From: Kribbella amoyensis
GTDB taxonomy: Bacteria > Actinomycetota > Actinomycetes > Propionibacteriales > Kribbellaceae
Direction: 5' to 3'
Length of the DNA: 64,000 bases
Assembly: GCF_007828865.1 (NCBI RefSeq)
Contig: NZ_VIVK01000001.1
Location: 3,038,001 to 3,102,000 of the forward strand
In this document: piece after piece, positions 1 through 8,304 of the stretch
Position numbering within the stretch: the stretch's first letter is position 1
Layout of the letters: every line of letters starts with the position of its first letter
The notes under the pieces: model-generated
Seen by the model: only the letters and a program-made list of their open reading frames with translations
What the model was told of the DNA's origin: nothing
Databases searched by the model: none
Position numbers and translations under genes: made by a program

Positions 1-956
1 CGGTACTGCTCGACCCGTTCCCGGGACGGGGTGGCGACCTGGACGAAGACGGCGTCGTCGACCGAGACCCGGCCCTCGTCGAGCAGCTCGCCGAACGCGC
101 GCATCCGTTGCCGGATGCCCTTGGTGTAGTCGAGCCGGTCGACGCCGAGCAGGATGTGCGCCGGGTTGCCGACCTCCGCGCGGATCTCCTGCGCCCGCGC
201 CTCGGTCTCCGGCTGCCGGGCCAGTTGCTCGAGCTCGCCGACGTCGATCGAGATCGGGAACGCCTTGGCCCGGACGATCCGGTCGTCGGGCAGGTGGATC
301 CTGTCGCCGCGGGTGCGCAAGCCCATCCGGTTGCGGGCCAGCCGGGCGAAGTTCGAGGCGGCGCCGGGACGCTGGAAGCCGACCAGGTCCGAGCCCATCA
401 GCCCGTCCAGGATCTGCCGCCGCCACGGCATCTGCGCGAACAGCTCGGTCGGCGGGAACGGGATGTGCAGGAAGAAGCCGATCCGAACGTCCGGCCGGAG
501 TCGGCGCAGCATCGCCGGCACCAGCTGCAGCTGGTAGTCGTGCACCCAGACCACCGCGTTGTCGTCGGCGGCGTCCGCGGCGGCCTCCGCGAACCGCCGG
601 TTCACCGCGACGTACGCCTCCCACCACTCCCGGTGGAACTCCGGCGGCACGATCACGTCGTGGTACAGCGGCCACAGGGTCGCGTTGGAGAAACCCTCGT
701 AGTACAGCTCGACGTCCTCGGCCGACAGCGTCACCGGGACCAGGTGCATCCCGTCGGTGTCGAACGGGTCGACCTTCTCGTCCTTGCCGCCGGTCCAGCC
801 GATCCAGGCGCCGCGGTGGCGCTGCATCACCGGGGCGAGGGCGGTGACCAGTCCGCCGGGGCTGCGCCGCCACGCAGTACTGCCGTCGGGCATCTCGATG
901 CGGTCGACCGGCAATCGGTTGGCCACTACCACGAAGGAACTGCGTCCACTCGGCAT
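1..956 (-). CDS. otsA: Trehalose-6-phosphate synthase (3' part outside window)
   Basis: OtsA is a cytoplasmic GT20 glycosyltransferase that joins UDP- or GDP-glucose to glucose-6-phosphate, giving trehalose-6-phosphate. About 318 codons are visible before the window edge. The protein starts [17 protein letters not shown], followed by the family glycine loop SPGGLVTAL, the motif [13 protein letters not shown] (substrate pocket) and LDYTKGI. The start is an ATG at 956, 6 nt after the stop of the upstream oxidoreductase, so it is probably the last gene of an amidase-oxidoreductase-otsA operon. The matching phosphatase otsB lies 3.5 kb away on the other strand. Confidence 0.95.
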   Translation of the reverse strand, partial: MPSGRSSFVVVANRLPVDRIEMPDGSTAWRRSPGGLVTALAPVMQRHRGAWIGWTGGKDEKVDPFDTDGMHLVPVTLSAEDVELYYEGFSNATLWPLYHDVIVPPEFHREWWEAYVAVNRRFAEAAADAADDNAVVWVHDYQLQLVPAMLRRLRPDVRIGFFLHIPFPPTELFAQMPWRRQILDGLMGSDLVGFQRPGAASNFARLARNRMGLRTRGDRIHLPDDRIVRAKAFPISIDVGELEQLARQPETEARAQEIRAEVGNPAHILLGVDRLDYTKGIRQRMRAFGELLDEGRVSVDDAVFVQVATPSRERVEQY

Positions 957-962
957 CTGCTG

Positions 963-1961
963 TTATCCACCCAGGTATTCGTCGTCGCCGGGGTACCGGA
1001 CCCCGATCTGTCTACGGGTCTCGTCGAGCAACTCGAGAATCTCGATCGTCGCGGCGTGCGGGAGGACGGGACACTCCACCAGCCCGGCCCGCAGTGCACG
1101 CATCACTTCCGCCGCCTCGTAGTGGTACCCGAGGCCATGCGTCTCGACGTCGATCCGCTCCTCGCCCGCCGCGGTGCTGCGCACGTAGTACGGCGGGTGG
1201 TGGAAGCGGTGCGGGAGCAGCAGGCTGCCGTCCGGGCCGCTGACCGAGGCGGTCCACGGATTCTGCGAGCGCAGGCCGCAGGTCAGCGCGGCGACCGCAC
1301 CGGAGTCGTACCGCCAGGCCATCGCCACGTTCAGGTCGATGCCGTCGGCGTTCAGCGAGCCGACCGCCTTGACCTCGTCCGGCCGGCCGAGTGCCATCTG
1401 CACGAACGTCATCGGGTAGATGCCGCCGTCCATCAGCGAGCCGCCGCCGAGGGCCGGGTCGAGCAGCCGGGCCGGGAGTACGGGCTTGTGGAAGCCGAAG
1501 TCGGCCAGCGCCTCCATCGGCTCGCCGATCACGCCCTTCTCCAGGTCCGCGAACATCGCCTGGACGACCGGGTTCGTCCGCATCCACATCGCCTCGGCGA
1601 ACAGCGTGTTCGTCTCCCGGGCGACCGCGACCAGGTCCTCGGCCTGCCGCGCGGTCAGCGTCACCGGCTTCTCGCAGAGCACCGCGATCCCGGCCTGCAG
1701 AGCGGCACGGGCGATCGCGTAGTGCTGCGGATGCGGGGTCCCGATGTAGAGGGCGTCCACGGTGCCGGAGTCGATCAGCCGCCGGTAGTCGTCGAACCGG
1801 TGCTCGATCCCGAACGTCTCGGCGAAGGCGTTCGCGGAGTCCTGCGACCGCGACGCGACAGCGGTCACCACGGCGTCGTCGAGGAGCGCGAGGTCCTTGG
1901 TGAAGGACGTCGAGATGTTGCCGGTGGCAACTACACCCCAGCGGACCTGATCTATACCCAC
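963..1961 (-). CDS. Gfo/Idh/MocA-family NAD(P)-dependent oxidoreductase
   Basis: This 332-aa protein has the N-terminal Rossmann fold of the family (WGVVATGNIS near residue 8) and the diagnostic CEKPVTL segment with the conserved lysine near residue 98. The C-terminal half is the usual alpha/beta substrate domain (GGGSLMDGGIYP). Family members oxidise or epimerise sugars, inositols and dihydrodiols; the substrate here cannot be read from sequence. It overlaps the upstream amidase gene by 10 nt and ends 6 nt before otsA, so the three are probably co-transcribed. A sugar-related role would fit the trehalose neighbour, but that is inference. Confidence 0.9.
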   Translation of the reverse strand: MGIDQVRWGVVATGNISTSFTKDLALLDDAVVTAVASRSQDSANAFAETFGIEHRFDDYRRLIDSGTVDALYIGTPHPQHYAIARAALQAGIAVLCEKPVTLTARQAEDLVAVARETNTLFAEAMWMRTNPVVQAMFADLEKGVIGEPMEALADFGFHKPVLPARLLDPALGGGSLMDGGIYPMTFVQMALGRPDEVKAVGSLNADGIDLNVAMAWRYDSGAVAALTCGLRSQNPWTASVSGPDGSLLLPHRFHHPPYYVRSTAAGEERIDVETHGLGYHYEAAEVMRALRAGLVECPVLPHAATIEILELLDETRRQIGVRYPGDDEYLGG

Positions 1962-3334
1962 TGTGTGAACTCCGGGGTCGGGAACGGGCCGTGTGCCTTG
2001 ATTCTCGCCGTTTCGAAGGCGTGGGCCAAGCGAATGAGCGTCGCGTCACTCCGTGCGGTGCCACTGAGCGTGATCCCGACCGGCAGTCCGGCCACCGTTC
2101 CGGAAGGAACCGACAGCAGCGGGTAACCGGCCAGCGCGGCGTGCGAGGACGAGCTGCCGAGGACGTGGTCGCCGTTGACCAGGTCGATCGACCAGGCCGG
2201 GGAGTACGCGGGCATCACCAGTGCGTCGAGCTGGTGCTCGCGGAGCAGGTTGTCGATCCCCTCCCGGCCGGCCTTGAGCCCGGCCAGCCGCGCGGCCACG
2301 TACAGCGGCGAGTCCAGGCCGTCAGTGGCCTCGGCGCGTTCGAACAGCTCCTGGCCGAACCACCGCAGTTCCTCGTCGGCGTGCGCCTGGTTGAACGCGA
2401 TCACGTCCGCGAGCGTCCGCGGCGCACCCTCCTTGCGGGTGGCCAGGTACGCGGCGAGGTCCACCTTGAGTTCGTGCGCGAGCACGGTGAGTTGGTCCTC
2501 GTCCCCACCCGGAGTCGGCAGCGACAACCGGTCCACCAGGACCGCGCCGCACTGCGACAGCAGCTCCAATGCCTGCTCGGTCACCTGGTCGAGGCCCGCT
2601 GAGTACCCCCACAGCGGTCCCCGCGGTACGCCGATGCGGATGTCGTGCAGATCGTCACCGAGACAGTACTCCGCGTAGTCCGTGCCGCCGCCGGTGAGGA
2701 CGGTGAGCAGCGCGGCTGTCTGGCGGACCGTGCGGGTCATCGGTCCGGCGGTGTCCTGGGAGTGCGAGATGGGCACGATGCCCTGCTGCGGGACCAGGCC
2801 GACCGTCGGTTTGAGCCCGACGACCCCGTTCAGCGCGGCCGGGCAGACGATCGAGCCGTTCGTCTCGGTCCCGATCGCGAGATCCGCGAACCCGGCGGCC
2901 ACGGCGGCACCGGATCCGCTGGACGAACCGCCCGCGGACCGGTTCAGGGCGTACGGGTTGCGGGTGAGCCCGCCGTACGCGCTCCAGCCGGAAGACGAGG
3001 AGGAGCCGCGGAAGTTGGCCCACTCGGACAGGTTGGACTTGCCGAGGATCACACAGCCGGCCTCGCGCAACCGGCGGACCAGGGGAGCGTCGGCCGGGGG
3101 CGGCGGCTGGTCCGCGAGTGCCAGCGAACCGGCTGTGGTCGGCAGGTCGGCGGTGTCCACGTTGTCCTTCACCAGCACCGGGACACCGTGCAGCGGACCC
3201 CGGACGCGACCGTCGCCGCGCTCCGCGTCGAGGCGCGCAGCGTCGGCCCGCGCAGCGGGATTCGGCGTGCAGACCGCCTTGATCAGCGGATCGAGTTCGG
3301 CGATCCTGGTCTGCAGCTCTTCGACCGTTGCCAT
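1952..3334 (-). CDS. Amidase signature family protein
   Basis: This is an amidase-signature hydrolase of about 460 aa. The catalytic Ser-cisSer-Lys triad is visible: Lys in VLVKDNVDT, Ser in the glycine/serine-rich stretch SAGGSSSGSGAAVAAG, and Ser in GTETNGSI. Family members hydrolyse amides to acid and ammonia; the substrate is unknown, and without gatB or gatC nearby it is not obviously GatA. The start is uncertain. ATG 3334 gives the usual N-terminus (MATVEEL), while an in-frame GTG at 3388 has a better ribosome site (AGGA, 8 nt upstream). It is the first gene of the run leading to otsA. Confidence 0.9.
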   Translation of the reverse strand: MATVEELQTRIAELDPLIKAVCTPNPAARADAARLDAERGDGRVRGPLHGVPVLVKDNVDTADLPTTAGSLALADQPPPPADAPLVRRLREAGCVILGKSNLSEWANFRGSSSSSGWSAYGGLTRNPYALNRSAGGSSSGSGAAVAAGFADLAIGTETNGSIVCPAALNGVVGLKPTVGLVPQQGIVPISHSQDTAGPMTRTVRQTAALLTVLTGGGTDYAEYCLGDDLHDIRIGVPRGPLWGYSAGLDQVTEQALELLSQCGAVLVDRLSLPTPGGDEDQLTVLAHELKVDLAAYLATRKEGAPRTLADVIAFNQAHADEELRWFGQELFERAEATDGLDSPLYVAARLAGLKAGREGIDNLLREHQLDALVMPAYSPAWSIDLVNGDHVLGSSSSHAALAGYPLLSVPSGTVAGLPVGITLSGTARSDATLIRLAHAFETARIKAHGPFPTPEFTQWV

Positions 3335-3558
3335 GGCGGGTCGCGGGACCGGTGGAACGTCACCGGTCCCCTGTCGAGGTGAGCTCACGCCTCGATCCTG
3401 CCAGAGTCGGACCGACCCGGCGCGCCGTCCGGTGCCGCGTGAGATGTCGCACGACGACACACCTGGGATCGCTGCGCGGTGAATGACATCGCTGTTGTTC
3501 AACCCGTACAGTGGAGCGCGGACGGACGATCACCGACCGCACGGGGAGTCACCTGCAG

Positions 3559-3870
3559 ATGGACAGCGCCAACGCCAGCTCCACCGGCCCCGCCGACGAG
3601 GCAGCCCAGCCGGTCGCGGCCGGGTTGTCCGAGCGGGACTCCGCGATCATCGCCTTCGAGCGGCACTGGTGGAAGTACGCCGGCGCCAAGGAACAGGCGA
3701 TCCGGGACCAGTTCCAGATGTCCGCCACCCGTTACTACCAGGTGCTGAACGCCCTGATCGACCGGCCCGAGGCCCTCGCGCACGACCCGCTGCTGGTCAA
3801 GCGCCTCCGCCGCCTCCGCGCCGCCCGTCAGCGCGCCCGCTCAGCCCGCCGCCTCGGCATCGAGGTCTAG
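3559..3870 (+). CDS. DUF3263 family protein
   Basis: This is a small actinobacterial protein of 103 aa. The core ERDSAIIAFERHWWKYAGAK followed by a helix-rich region with MSATRYYQVLNALID is the DUF3263 signature, which resembles a helix-turn-helix; the biochemical role is not known. The C-terminus is very basic (RRLRRLRAARQRARSARR), so nucleic-acid contact is plausible. The start is ATG 3559, preceded by GGGGAG about 11 nt upstream; an upstream in-frame ATG at 3511 lacks a site. It is followed 9 nt later by a LytR C-terminal protein and then otsB, an order seen in related genomes as far as I recall. Confidence 0.85.
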   Translation: MDSANASSTGPADEAAQPVAAGLSERDSAIIAFERHWWKYAGAKEQAIRDQFQMSATRYYQVLNALIDRPEALAHDPLLVKRLRRLRAARQRARSARRLGIEV

Positions 3871-3879
3871 GTCGCGATC

Positions 3880-4503
3880 ATGAACCGTTCGACGGACGAA
3901 CGGGGCCAGGTCCTCTCGTCCTTCGTCGCCGTGCTCGCCGTCGTCGCCATCGTCGGCGGATTGCTCGTGCTGTTCGGCACCCGCGGTGACGACAGCGCGG
4001 CCGAACCGGCGGCCCGGACGTCCACGCCCGCGCCGACCCAGCCCCCGGCGACTACGCCGTCCAGCACGCCGACGGACGCGCCCACCTCGGCGCCGACCAC
4101 GGAGCCCAGCACCGAGCCGACCGGCGCCCCGACGTCGGTCCCGGCCACGGAGCCGACCTCGGCACCCACCGACCCGGCGACGACCGAGCCGACCGGCGTA
4201 CCGACGCAGAAGTCGACGCTGCCGCCGTCGCAGCGGCCCGCGGTCGAGGTGTACAACAACACGAAGCGCAAGGGCCTGGCCGAGGACGTCGGCAACCGCG
4301 CCCGGCAGGCCGGCTGGACCGTCTCCGGTGCCGACAACTGGCACGGCAAGATCGTCGGCAGCACGGTGTACTACCCGGCCGGGATGCAGGCCGAGGCCGG
4401 GCAGCTGGCCCAGGACCTCGGGCTCGACCGGATCAAGGAAGCCCTGTCCAACATGAAGAAGGACCGGCTGACCGTGATCCTGACCTCGGACTACTCCGGA
4501 TGA
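3880..4503 (+). CDS. LytR C-terminal domain protein, membrane anchored
   Basis: This 207-aa protein has one N-terminal membrane segment (about residues 12-33, SFVAVLAVVAIVGGLLVLF), a long Thr/Pro/Ser/Glu linker (about 38-120) and a LytR_C domain (VEVYNNTKRKGLAEDVGNRA to the C-terminus). The domain is common at the end of LytR-CpsA-Psr cell-wall ligases, but here it stands alone without the phosphotransferase domain. An extracytoplasmic cell-wall role is inferred from that. The stop overlaps the otsB start (ATGA), so the two are translationally coupled. Confidence 0.85.
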   Translation: MNRSTDERGQVLSSFVAVLAVVAIVGGLLVLFGTRGDDSAAEPAARTSTPAPTQPPATTPSSTPTDAPTSAPTTEPSTEPTGAPTSVPATEPTSAPTDPATTEPTGVPTQKSTLPPSQRPAVEVYNNTKRKGLAEDVGNRARQAGWTVSGADNWHGKIVGSTVYYPAGMQAEAGQLAQDLGLDRIKEALSNMKKDRLTVILTSDYSG

Positions 4504-5336
4504 GTACGCCGGTGCTGACCACCCCGGCCGGACGGGCGGGCTGGGAGGCGATGGTCCGCGACCCGGCCGGCGCGGTGATCTCGTCCGACTTCGACGGCAC
4601 CCTGTCCCCGCTGGTCGAGGACCCGGCGATGTCGCGCGCGGCCGACGGCGCCCTGGACGCGATGGCCCGGCTGGCCCGCTCGGTGAACCAGGTCGCGATC
4701 GTCACCGGCCGCCCGGCCCTGGTCGCCACCGAGCTGTCCGGCGTGACCGGTCATCCAGGTCTCGGCAAGCTCGTCGTCCTCGGGCACTACGGGCTGGAGC
4801 GCTGGGAAGCGGCCACCGGTTCGGTGACGAGTGACCCGGTCCCGGCCGGGGTCGAGGCGGCCCGCGCGCAACTGCCCGCCGTCCTCGAATCCGCCGGCCT
4901 GCCGGACGCGTTCGTCGAGGACAAGGAGAGTTCGCTCGCCGTCCACACCCGGCGGCTCCCGGATCCCGAAGGTGCCCTGGAGACGCTGCGGTCGCCGTTG
5001 ACCGAGCTGGCCGAGTCGGTGGAATTGCGGCTCGAGCCGGGCAACCTGGTCCTCGAACTGCGGCCGCCCGGCATCGACAAGGGGGTCGCAATGCGCCGGC
5101 TGGTCGAGACCACCGGGGCGCGGTCCGTGCTGTACGCGGGTGACGACCTGGGCGACCTGGCCGCGTTCCGGGCGCTGGCGGAGCTTCGCGGTGACGGGCT
5201 GGCCGCCGTCCTGGTCGCGGCCCGGTCGTCGGGTGCGACCGAGCTGACCGAGGCGGCCGACATCGTGGTCGACGACCCGGCCGGGGTCGTGACCGTCCTG
5301 ACCGCGCTCGCGGACGCTATCGCGGTCGGCGGCTGA
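4500..5336 (+). CDS. otsB: Trehalose-6-phosphate phosphatase
   Basis: OtsB removes phosphate from trehalose-6-phosphate to give trehalose. The 278-aa protein is a HAD phosphatase. Motif I is SSDFDGTLSPLVEDP near residue 29, where Asp30 is the nucleophile and Asp32 the acid/base. Motif IV is YAGDDLGDLAAF near residue 205. Its ATG overlaps the stop of the LytR_C gene, and its last 20 nt overlap the end of the convergent HExxH gene. With otsA at the window start this completes the OtsAB route, although the two genes are on opposite strands and separate operons. Confidence 0.95.
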   Translation: MSTPVLTTPAGRAGWEAMVRDPAGAVISSDFDGTLSPLVEDPAMSRAADGALDAMARLARSVNQVAIVTGRPALVATELSGVTGHPGLGKLVVLGHYGLERWEAATGSVTSDPVPAGVEAARAQLPAVLESAGLPDAFVEDKESSLAVHTRRLPDPEGALETLRSPLTELAESVELRLEPGNLVLELRPPGIDKGVAMRRLVETTGARSVLYAGDDLGDLAAFRALAELRGDGLAAVLVAARSSGATELTEAADIVVDDPAGVVTVLTALADAIAVGG

Positions 5337-5772
5337 ACGTCTGCTGCAGGGTCTGGCCGAACGGCTGGATCGGGTGCTCCACGTAGTTGCCGTCCTTCAG
5401 GCTCGCGAGCCGCTCGAACGGATTCCGCGAAGCCGGGCACCCGGTGAGCAACCACGACCACACCACCGCCACGACGTACAGCGGGAGCATCGGGAGACCG
5501 AGCAGCCAGAAGTACTGCCAGGAGTGCCGTTCCTCGTGCTTCACCAGGGTCGGCCGGGCATCCAGGTACGCGCGGTCGTTCTTGGTCAGCACCACGTTCC
5601 CGACGGTGAACGCGTTCGCGATCGGGAAGCCGAGCCGGTACCCGGTCGCGTAGTACAGGCCCCGTGGGCCGCGGCTGAAGCGGGCCCGGCCGAGGACGCC
5701 GACCAGGAAGCCGGCCGGCGTGGACAGGTTGACGAAGTTCAGCACCAGCTTGACCGTCTGCCACCTGTCCAT
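5317..5772 (-). CDS. Small membrane-associated protein with HExxH motif
   Basis: This conserved-looking 151-aa protein is of unknown function. An N-terminal hydrophobic stretch (residues 8-30) and a second one (about 96-115, LPMLPLYVVAVVWSWLL) flank the sequence VKHEERHSWQYF, which matches the HExxH zinc-protease motif. No third zinc ligand can be assigned with confidence, so peptidase activity is only possible. On the minus strand GATACT lies 5 nt before ATG 5772, which suggests a leaderless transcript. It is convergent with otsB (20-nt overlap) and divergent from the DNA glycosylase gene. Confidence 0.75.
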   Translation of the reverse strand: MDRWQTVKLVLNFVNLSTPAGFLVGVLGRARFSRGPRGLYYATGYRLGFPIANAFTVGNVVLTKNDRAYLDARPTLVKHEERHSWQYFWLLGLPMLPLYVVAVVWSWLLTGCPASRNPFERLASLKDGNYVEHPIQPFGQTLQQTFSRRPR

Positions 5773-5830
5773 GACTCAGTATCCGCCCGCACGGCCGACG
5801 TTGTCGGCGGCGTGCGTCAGGATGGGTGTC

Positions 5831-6784
5831 GTGAGTTCGGTGGTACGGCGCTGGCGGCCCGGGCGCCCCGTGGATCCCCACACCGTGATCGGTGGACTGC
5901 GCAAGGGACCGGGCGACCCGGCGTACGTGGTCGACCCCGTACGCCGCACGGTTTGGCGGGCGACCCGCACCCCGGATGGCCCGGTGCTGCTCCGCCTCGC
6001 GCCGTACGCGGCCGGCGCCGAGGTCGAGGCCGAGGCGTGGGGCCCGGGAGCGCGGTGGGCGCTGGACGGCGTCCCCGAGCTGCTGGGTGACTCGGACAGC
6101 TGGGACGGGTTCGAGCCGTTGCCGGAGCACCAGCCGTTGGTCGACGCGGCCCGGCGGTTCCCGCATTTCCGGGTGCCGCGGACGCGCGCGGTCTTCGAGG
6201 CGATGGCCGCGGCCGGGATCGAGCAGGTCGTCACCGGCAAGGAGGCGTTCCGGGCGTGGCGGCTGCTGCTCCGCGAGTACGGCGAGCCGGCGCCTGGTCC
6301 TGGTTCCCCGGACGGGCGGCAGTTGATGGTCCCGCCGTCGCCCGAGGAGTGGCGGCTGATCCCGTCGTGGCAGTGGCTCCGCGCGGGCGTCGAAGGACGG
6401 CGGTCTCGTGTCGTGATCACCGCGGCGACCCGGGCGAAGGCGCTGGAGCGGACCCTGGAGCTGACCGACTCGGCCGAGATCGAGCGCCGGCTGCGGTCCC
6501 TGCCCGGGGTCGGGGTGTGGACGGCGGCCGAGGTCCGTCAGCGCGCACACGGCGATGCGGACGCGTTCTCCTTCGCCGACTACCACGTGTCCCGCAACGT
6601 CTCGTACGCGCTGACCGGCGAGGAGCTCGACGACGAGGGCACCGCCGAGCTGATCGAGCCGTACCGCGGCCACCGTTTCCGCGTCCAACGCCTGCTCGAG
6701 CTGGCCGGCATCGGCCACCCCCGGTACGGCCCACGCATGTCCCTGCCCACTCACACCCCCGGAGCCACGCACCGCCTCCGCTGA
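5831..6784 (+). CDS. HhH-GPD DNA glycosylase (AlkA-like 3-methyladenine glycosylase)
   Basis: This 317-aa base-excision glycosylase has the helix-hairpin-helix LPGVGVWTAAEV at about residues 224-235, followed by GDADAFSFADYHVSR, where Asp250 sits at the catalytic aspartate position of the superfamily. The layout (long N-terminal domain, then HhH-GPD) is that of AlkA-like enzymes. It lacks the four-cysteine iron-sulfur loop of Nth/MutY. GTG 5831 is chosen because AGG lies 9 nt upstream; ATG 5822 is in frame but has no spacing for a ribosome site. The C-terminus after residue 300 is low complexity. Confidence 0.85.
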   Translation: MSSVVRRWRPGRPVDPHTVIGGLRKGPGDPAYVVDPVRRTVWRATRTPDGPVLLRLAPYAAGAEVEAEAWGPGARWALDGVPELLGDSDSWDGFEPLPEHQPLVDAARRFPHFRVPRTRAVFEAMAAAGIEQVVTGKEAFRAWRLLLREYGEPAPGPGSPDGRQLMVPPSPEEWRLIPSWQWLRAGVEGRRSRVVITAATRAKALERTLELTDSAEIERRLRSLPGVGVWTAAEVRQRAHGDADAFSFADYHVSRNVSYALTGEELDDEGTAELIEPYRGHRFRVQRLLELAGIGHPRYGPRMSLPTHTPGATHRLR

Positions 6785-6856
6785 CCGGGTCCGGGTGGTC
6801 GGTGTCACTCCGCGTGGAGGGGTCGGGATACGGGGAGTGGGCACCGGGTTGTCATC

Positions 6857-8098
6857 ATGCGGATCGACGGGGACGGGCTGTACCTGGTCGCCGGGGCCGC
6901 CCTGTTGCTCGGGGCGGTACTGCCTCGGCTGTTGCGGCGGTATGCCGTCTCGGCGCCGATCGCGTTTCTCGGGGTCGGGATGCTGCTCGGATTCTTCGTG
7001 GATCGGGGGCAGCTGAGCCCGATCGCCGAGCCGAGGCTGACCGAGCACCTGGCCGAGCTGACGATCCTGATAGCGCTGATGGGTGTCGGGCTGGCGATCG
7101 ACCGGCCGATCGGGTGGCGGCGCTGGAAGGTGACGTGGCGGCTGTTGTTCGTCGCGATGCCGGCCTGTGTCGCGGCCGTCGCCGGGCTCGGGTGGTTGCT
7201 CGGGCTGGCGCCGGCGGTGGCGCTCCTGGTGGCCGGGGTACTCGCTCCGACCGATCCCGTGCTTGCGTCCGACGTCCAGGTCCAGGGGCCGACGACCGGT
7301 GTGGACGTGGAGCCGGAGGAGGACGACGAGGTCCGGTTCGCGCTGACCTCGGAGGCGGGCCTGAACGACGGGCTCGCGTTCCCACTGGTCTACCTGGCCG
7401 TGTTCGCCGCGACCAAGGGCGCGCTGGGTCACTGGGTCCTCGAGTGGATCGCCTGGGATCTGCTCGGCAAGACCGTGATCGGGGTCGCGATCGGGGCCGG
7501 CGCAGGCTGGTTGCTGGGCCGGATGGCGTTCTCGGCCCCGCTGCCCAGCTTCCGCCTGGCCGACTCCCGCGAACCGGTTCTGGCCCTCGCGATGACGCTC
7601 GGCGTCTACGGCCTGGCCGAGGTCCTGCACGGCTACGGTTTCCTGGCCGTCTTCGTGGCCGCCCTGACGTTGCGGGCCGAGGAGCGCAGCCACGACTTCC
7701 ACGAGGAGCTGCACGGCTTCCTCGAACAGCTCGAACACATCCTGACCTGGGGAATCCTCCTGCTGCTCGGCGTCGCGGTGACCGGCGGCCTGCTCGAACC
7801 CCTCGACCTGACCGGCGTCGCGATCGGGGCCACCCTGATCCTCGTACTCCGTCCGCTGACCGCCTGGCTGAGTCTCCAGCGCACCTCGATGCGCCGCTCG
7901 GAGCGCTGGGTCACCGCGGCCTTCGGGATCCGGGGTGTCGGCTCGATCTTCTACCTCGCCTACGCCGGGAAGGATTTCGCGGAGGACCTGCCCTGGTTGT
8001 GGGCGACCGTCGGTTTCACAGTCGTACTGAGCGTGGTCGTGCATGGGGTCGCGGCGACTCCACTGATGCGGATGCTGGAGCGCCGACGCGGGCACTGA
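6857..8098 (+). CDS. CPA1-type Na+(K+)/H+ antiporter
   Basis: This 413-aa membrane protein has about 11-12 hydrophobic segments. Family marks are LAPTDPVLASDVQ (the acidic ion-binding TDP of CPA1 transporters) and EAGLNDGLAFPLVYLA (the ND-containing helix). It should exchange monovalent cations for protons across the cytoplasmic membrane. A loop rich in acidic residues (DVEPEEDDEVR) lies between those two motifs. The C-terminal tail is very short, without the regulatory domain found in eukaryotic NHEs. It stands alone in its transcription direction and no regulator is obvious. Confidence 0.9.
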   Translation: MRIDGDGLYLVAGAALLLGAVLPRLLRRYAVSAPIAFLGVGMLLGFFVDRGQLSPIAEPRLTEHLAELTILIALMGVGLAIDRPIGWRRWKVTWRLLFVAMPACVAAVAGLGWLLGLAPAVALLVAGVLAPTDPVLASDVQVQGPTTGVDVEPEEDDEVRFALTSEAGLNDGLAFPLVYLAVFAATKGALGHWVLEWIAWDLLGKTVIGVAIGAGAGWLLGRMAFSAPLPSFRLADSREPVLALAMTLGVYGLAEVLHGYGFLAVFVAALTLRAEERSHDFHEELHGFLEQLEHILTWGILLLLGVAVTGGLLEPLDLTGVAIGATLILVLRPLTAWLSLQRTSMRRSERWVTAAFGIRGVGSIFYLAYAGKDFAEDLPWLWATVGFTVVLSVVVHGVAATPLMRMLERRRGH

Positions 8099-8234
8099 AC
8101 GGAACCGGCTTCGGTGCGTCGACCGGCCGTTTCCGCGGTCGGCGCGTCCGGGCCCGGATCGGCGGTTCGACGCCGTGCCGGATGGCGGAGGCTGCGTGGA
8201 TTCCGGCGAAGAAGTCCTTCAGTTTTTCGAACAT
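8016..8234 (-). CDS. Possible small basic protein
   Basis: This 72-aa reading frame starts MFEKLKDFFAGIHAA with AGAGG directly before the ATG. It fills the gap between the antiporter and the AraC gene but overlaps the antiporter 3' end by 83 nt. After an amphipathic N-terminus the sequence turns Arg/Pro/Ala rich, which is also what random GC-rich frames look like. I recognise no family. It is kept as a weak candidate because of the plausible start and the otherwise empty gap. Confidence 0.3.
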   Translation of the reverse strand: MFEKLKDFFAGIHAASAIRHGVEPPIRARTRRPRKRPVDAPKPVPFSARVGAPASASVESPRPHARPRSVRL

Positions 8235-8292
8235 GCCTCTATCGTCCGAGCCTGGCGCGCCGCGCAGAAGTGGCGCGAAGGACGCCTACCGC

Positions 8293-8298
8293 TAAGAT
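8293..8298 (+). promoter_or_regulatory. -10 element of a leaderless transcript
   Basis: TAAGAT lies exactly 6 nt before ATG 8305. That is the distance at which transcription would begin on the start codon. No Shine-Dalgarno sequence is present. Confidence 0.5.
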
Positions 8299-8304
8299 TT
8301 CGAC

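Noticed and set aside
4787..8095. A 1102-aa minus-strand open frame across otsB, the glycosylase and the antiporter
   Set aside because: It runs antisense to well-supported genes and is Arg/Pro/Gln/Asp-rich without domains, the usual shadow in high-GC DNA.
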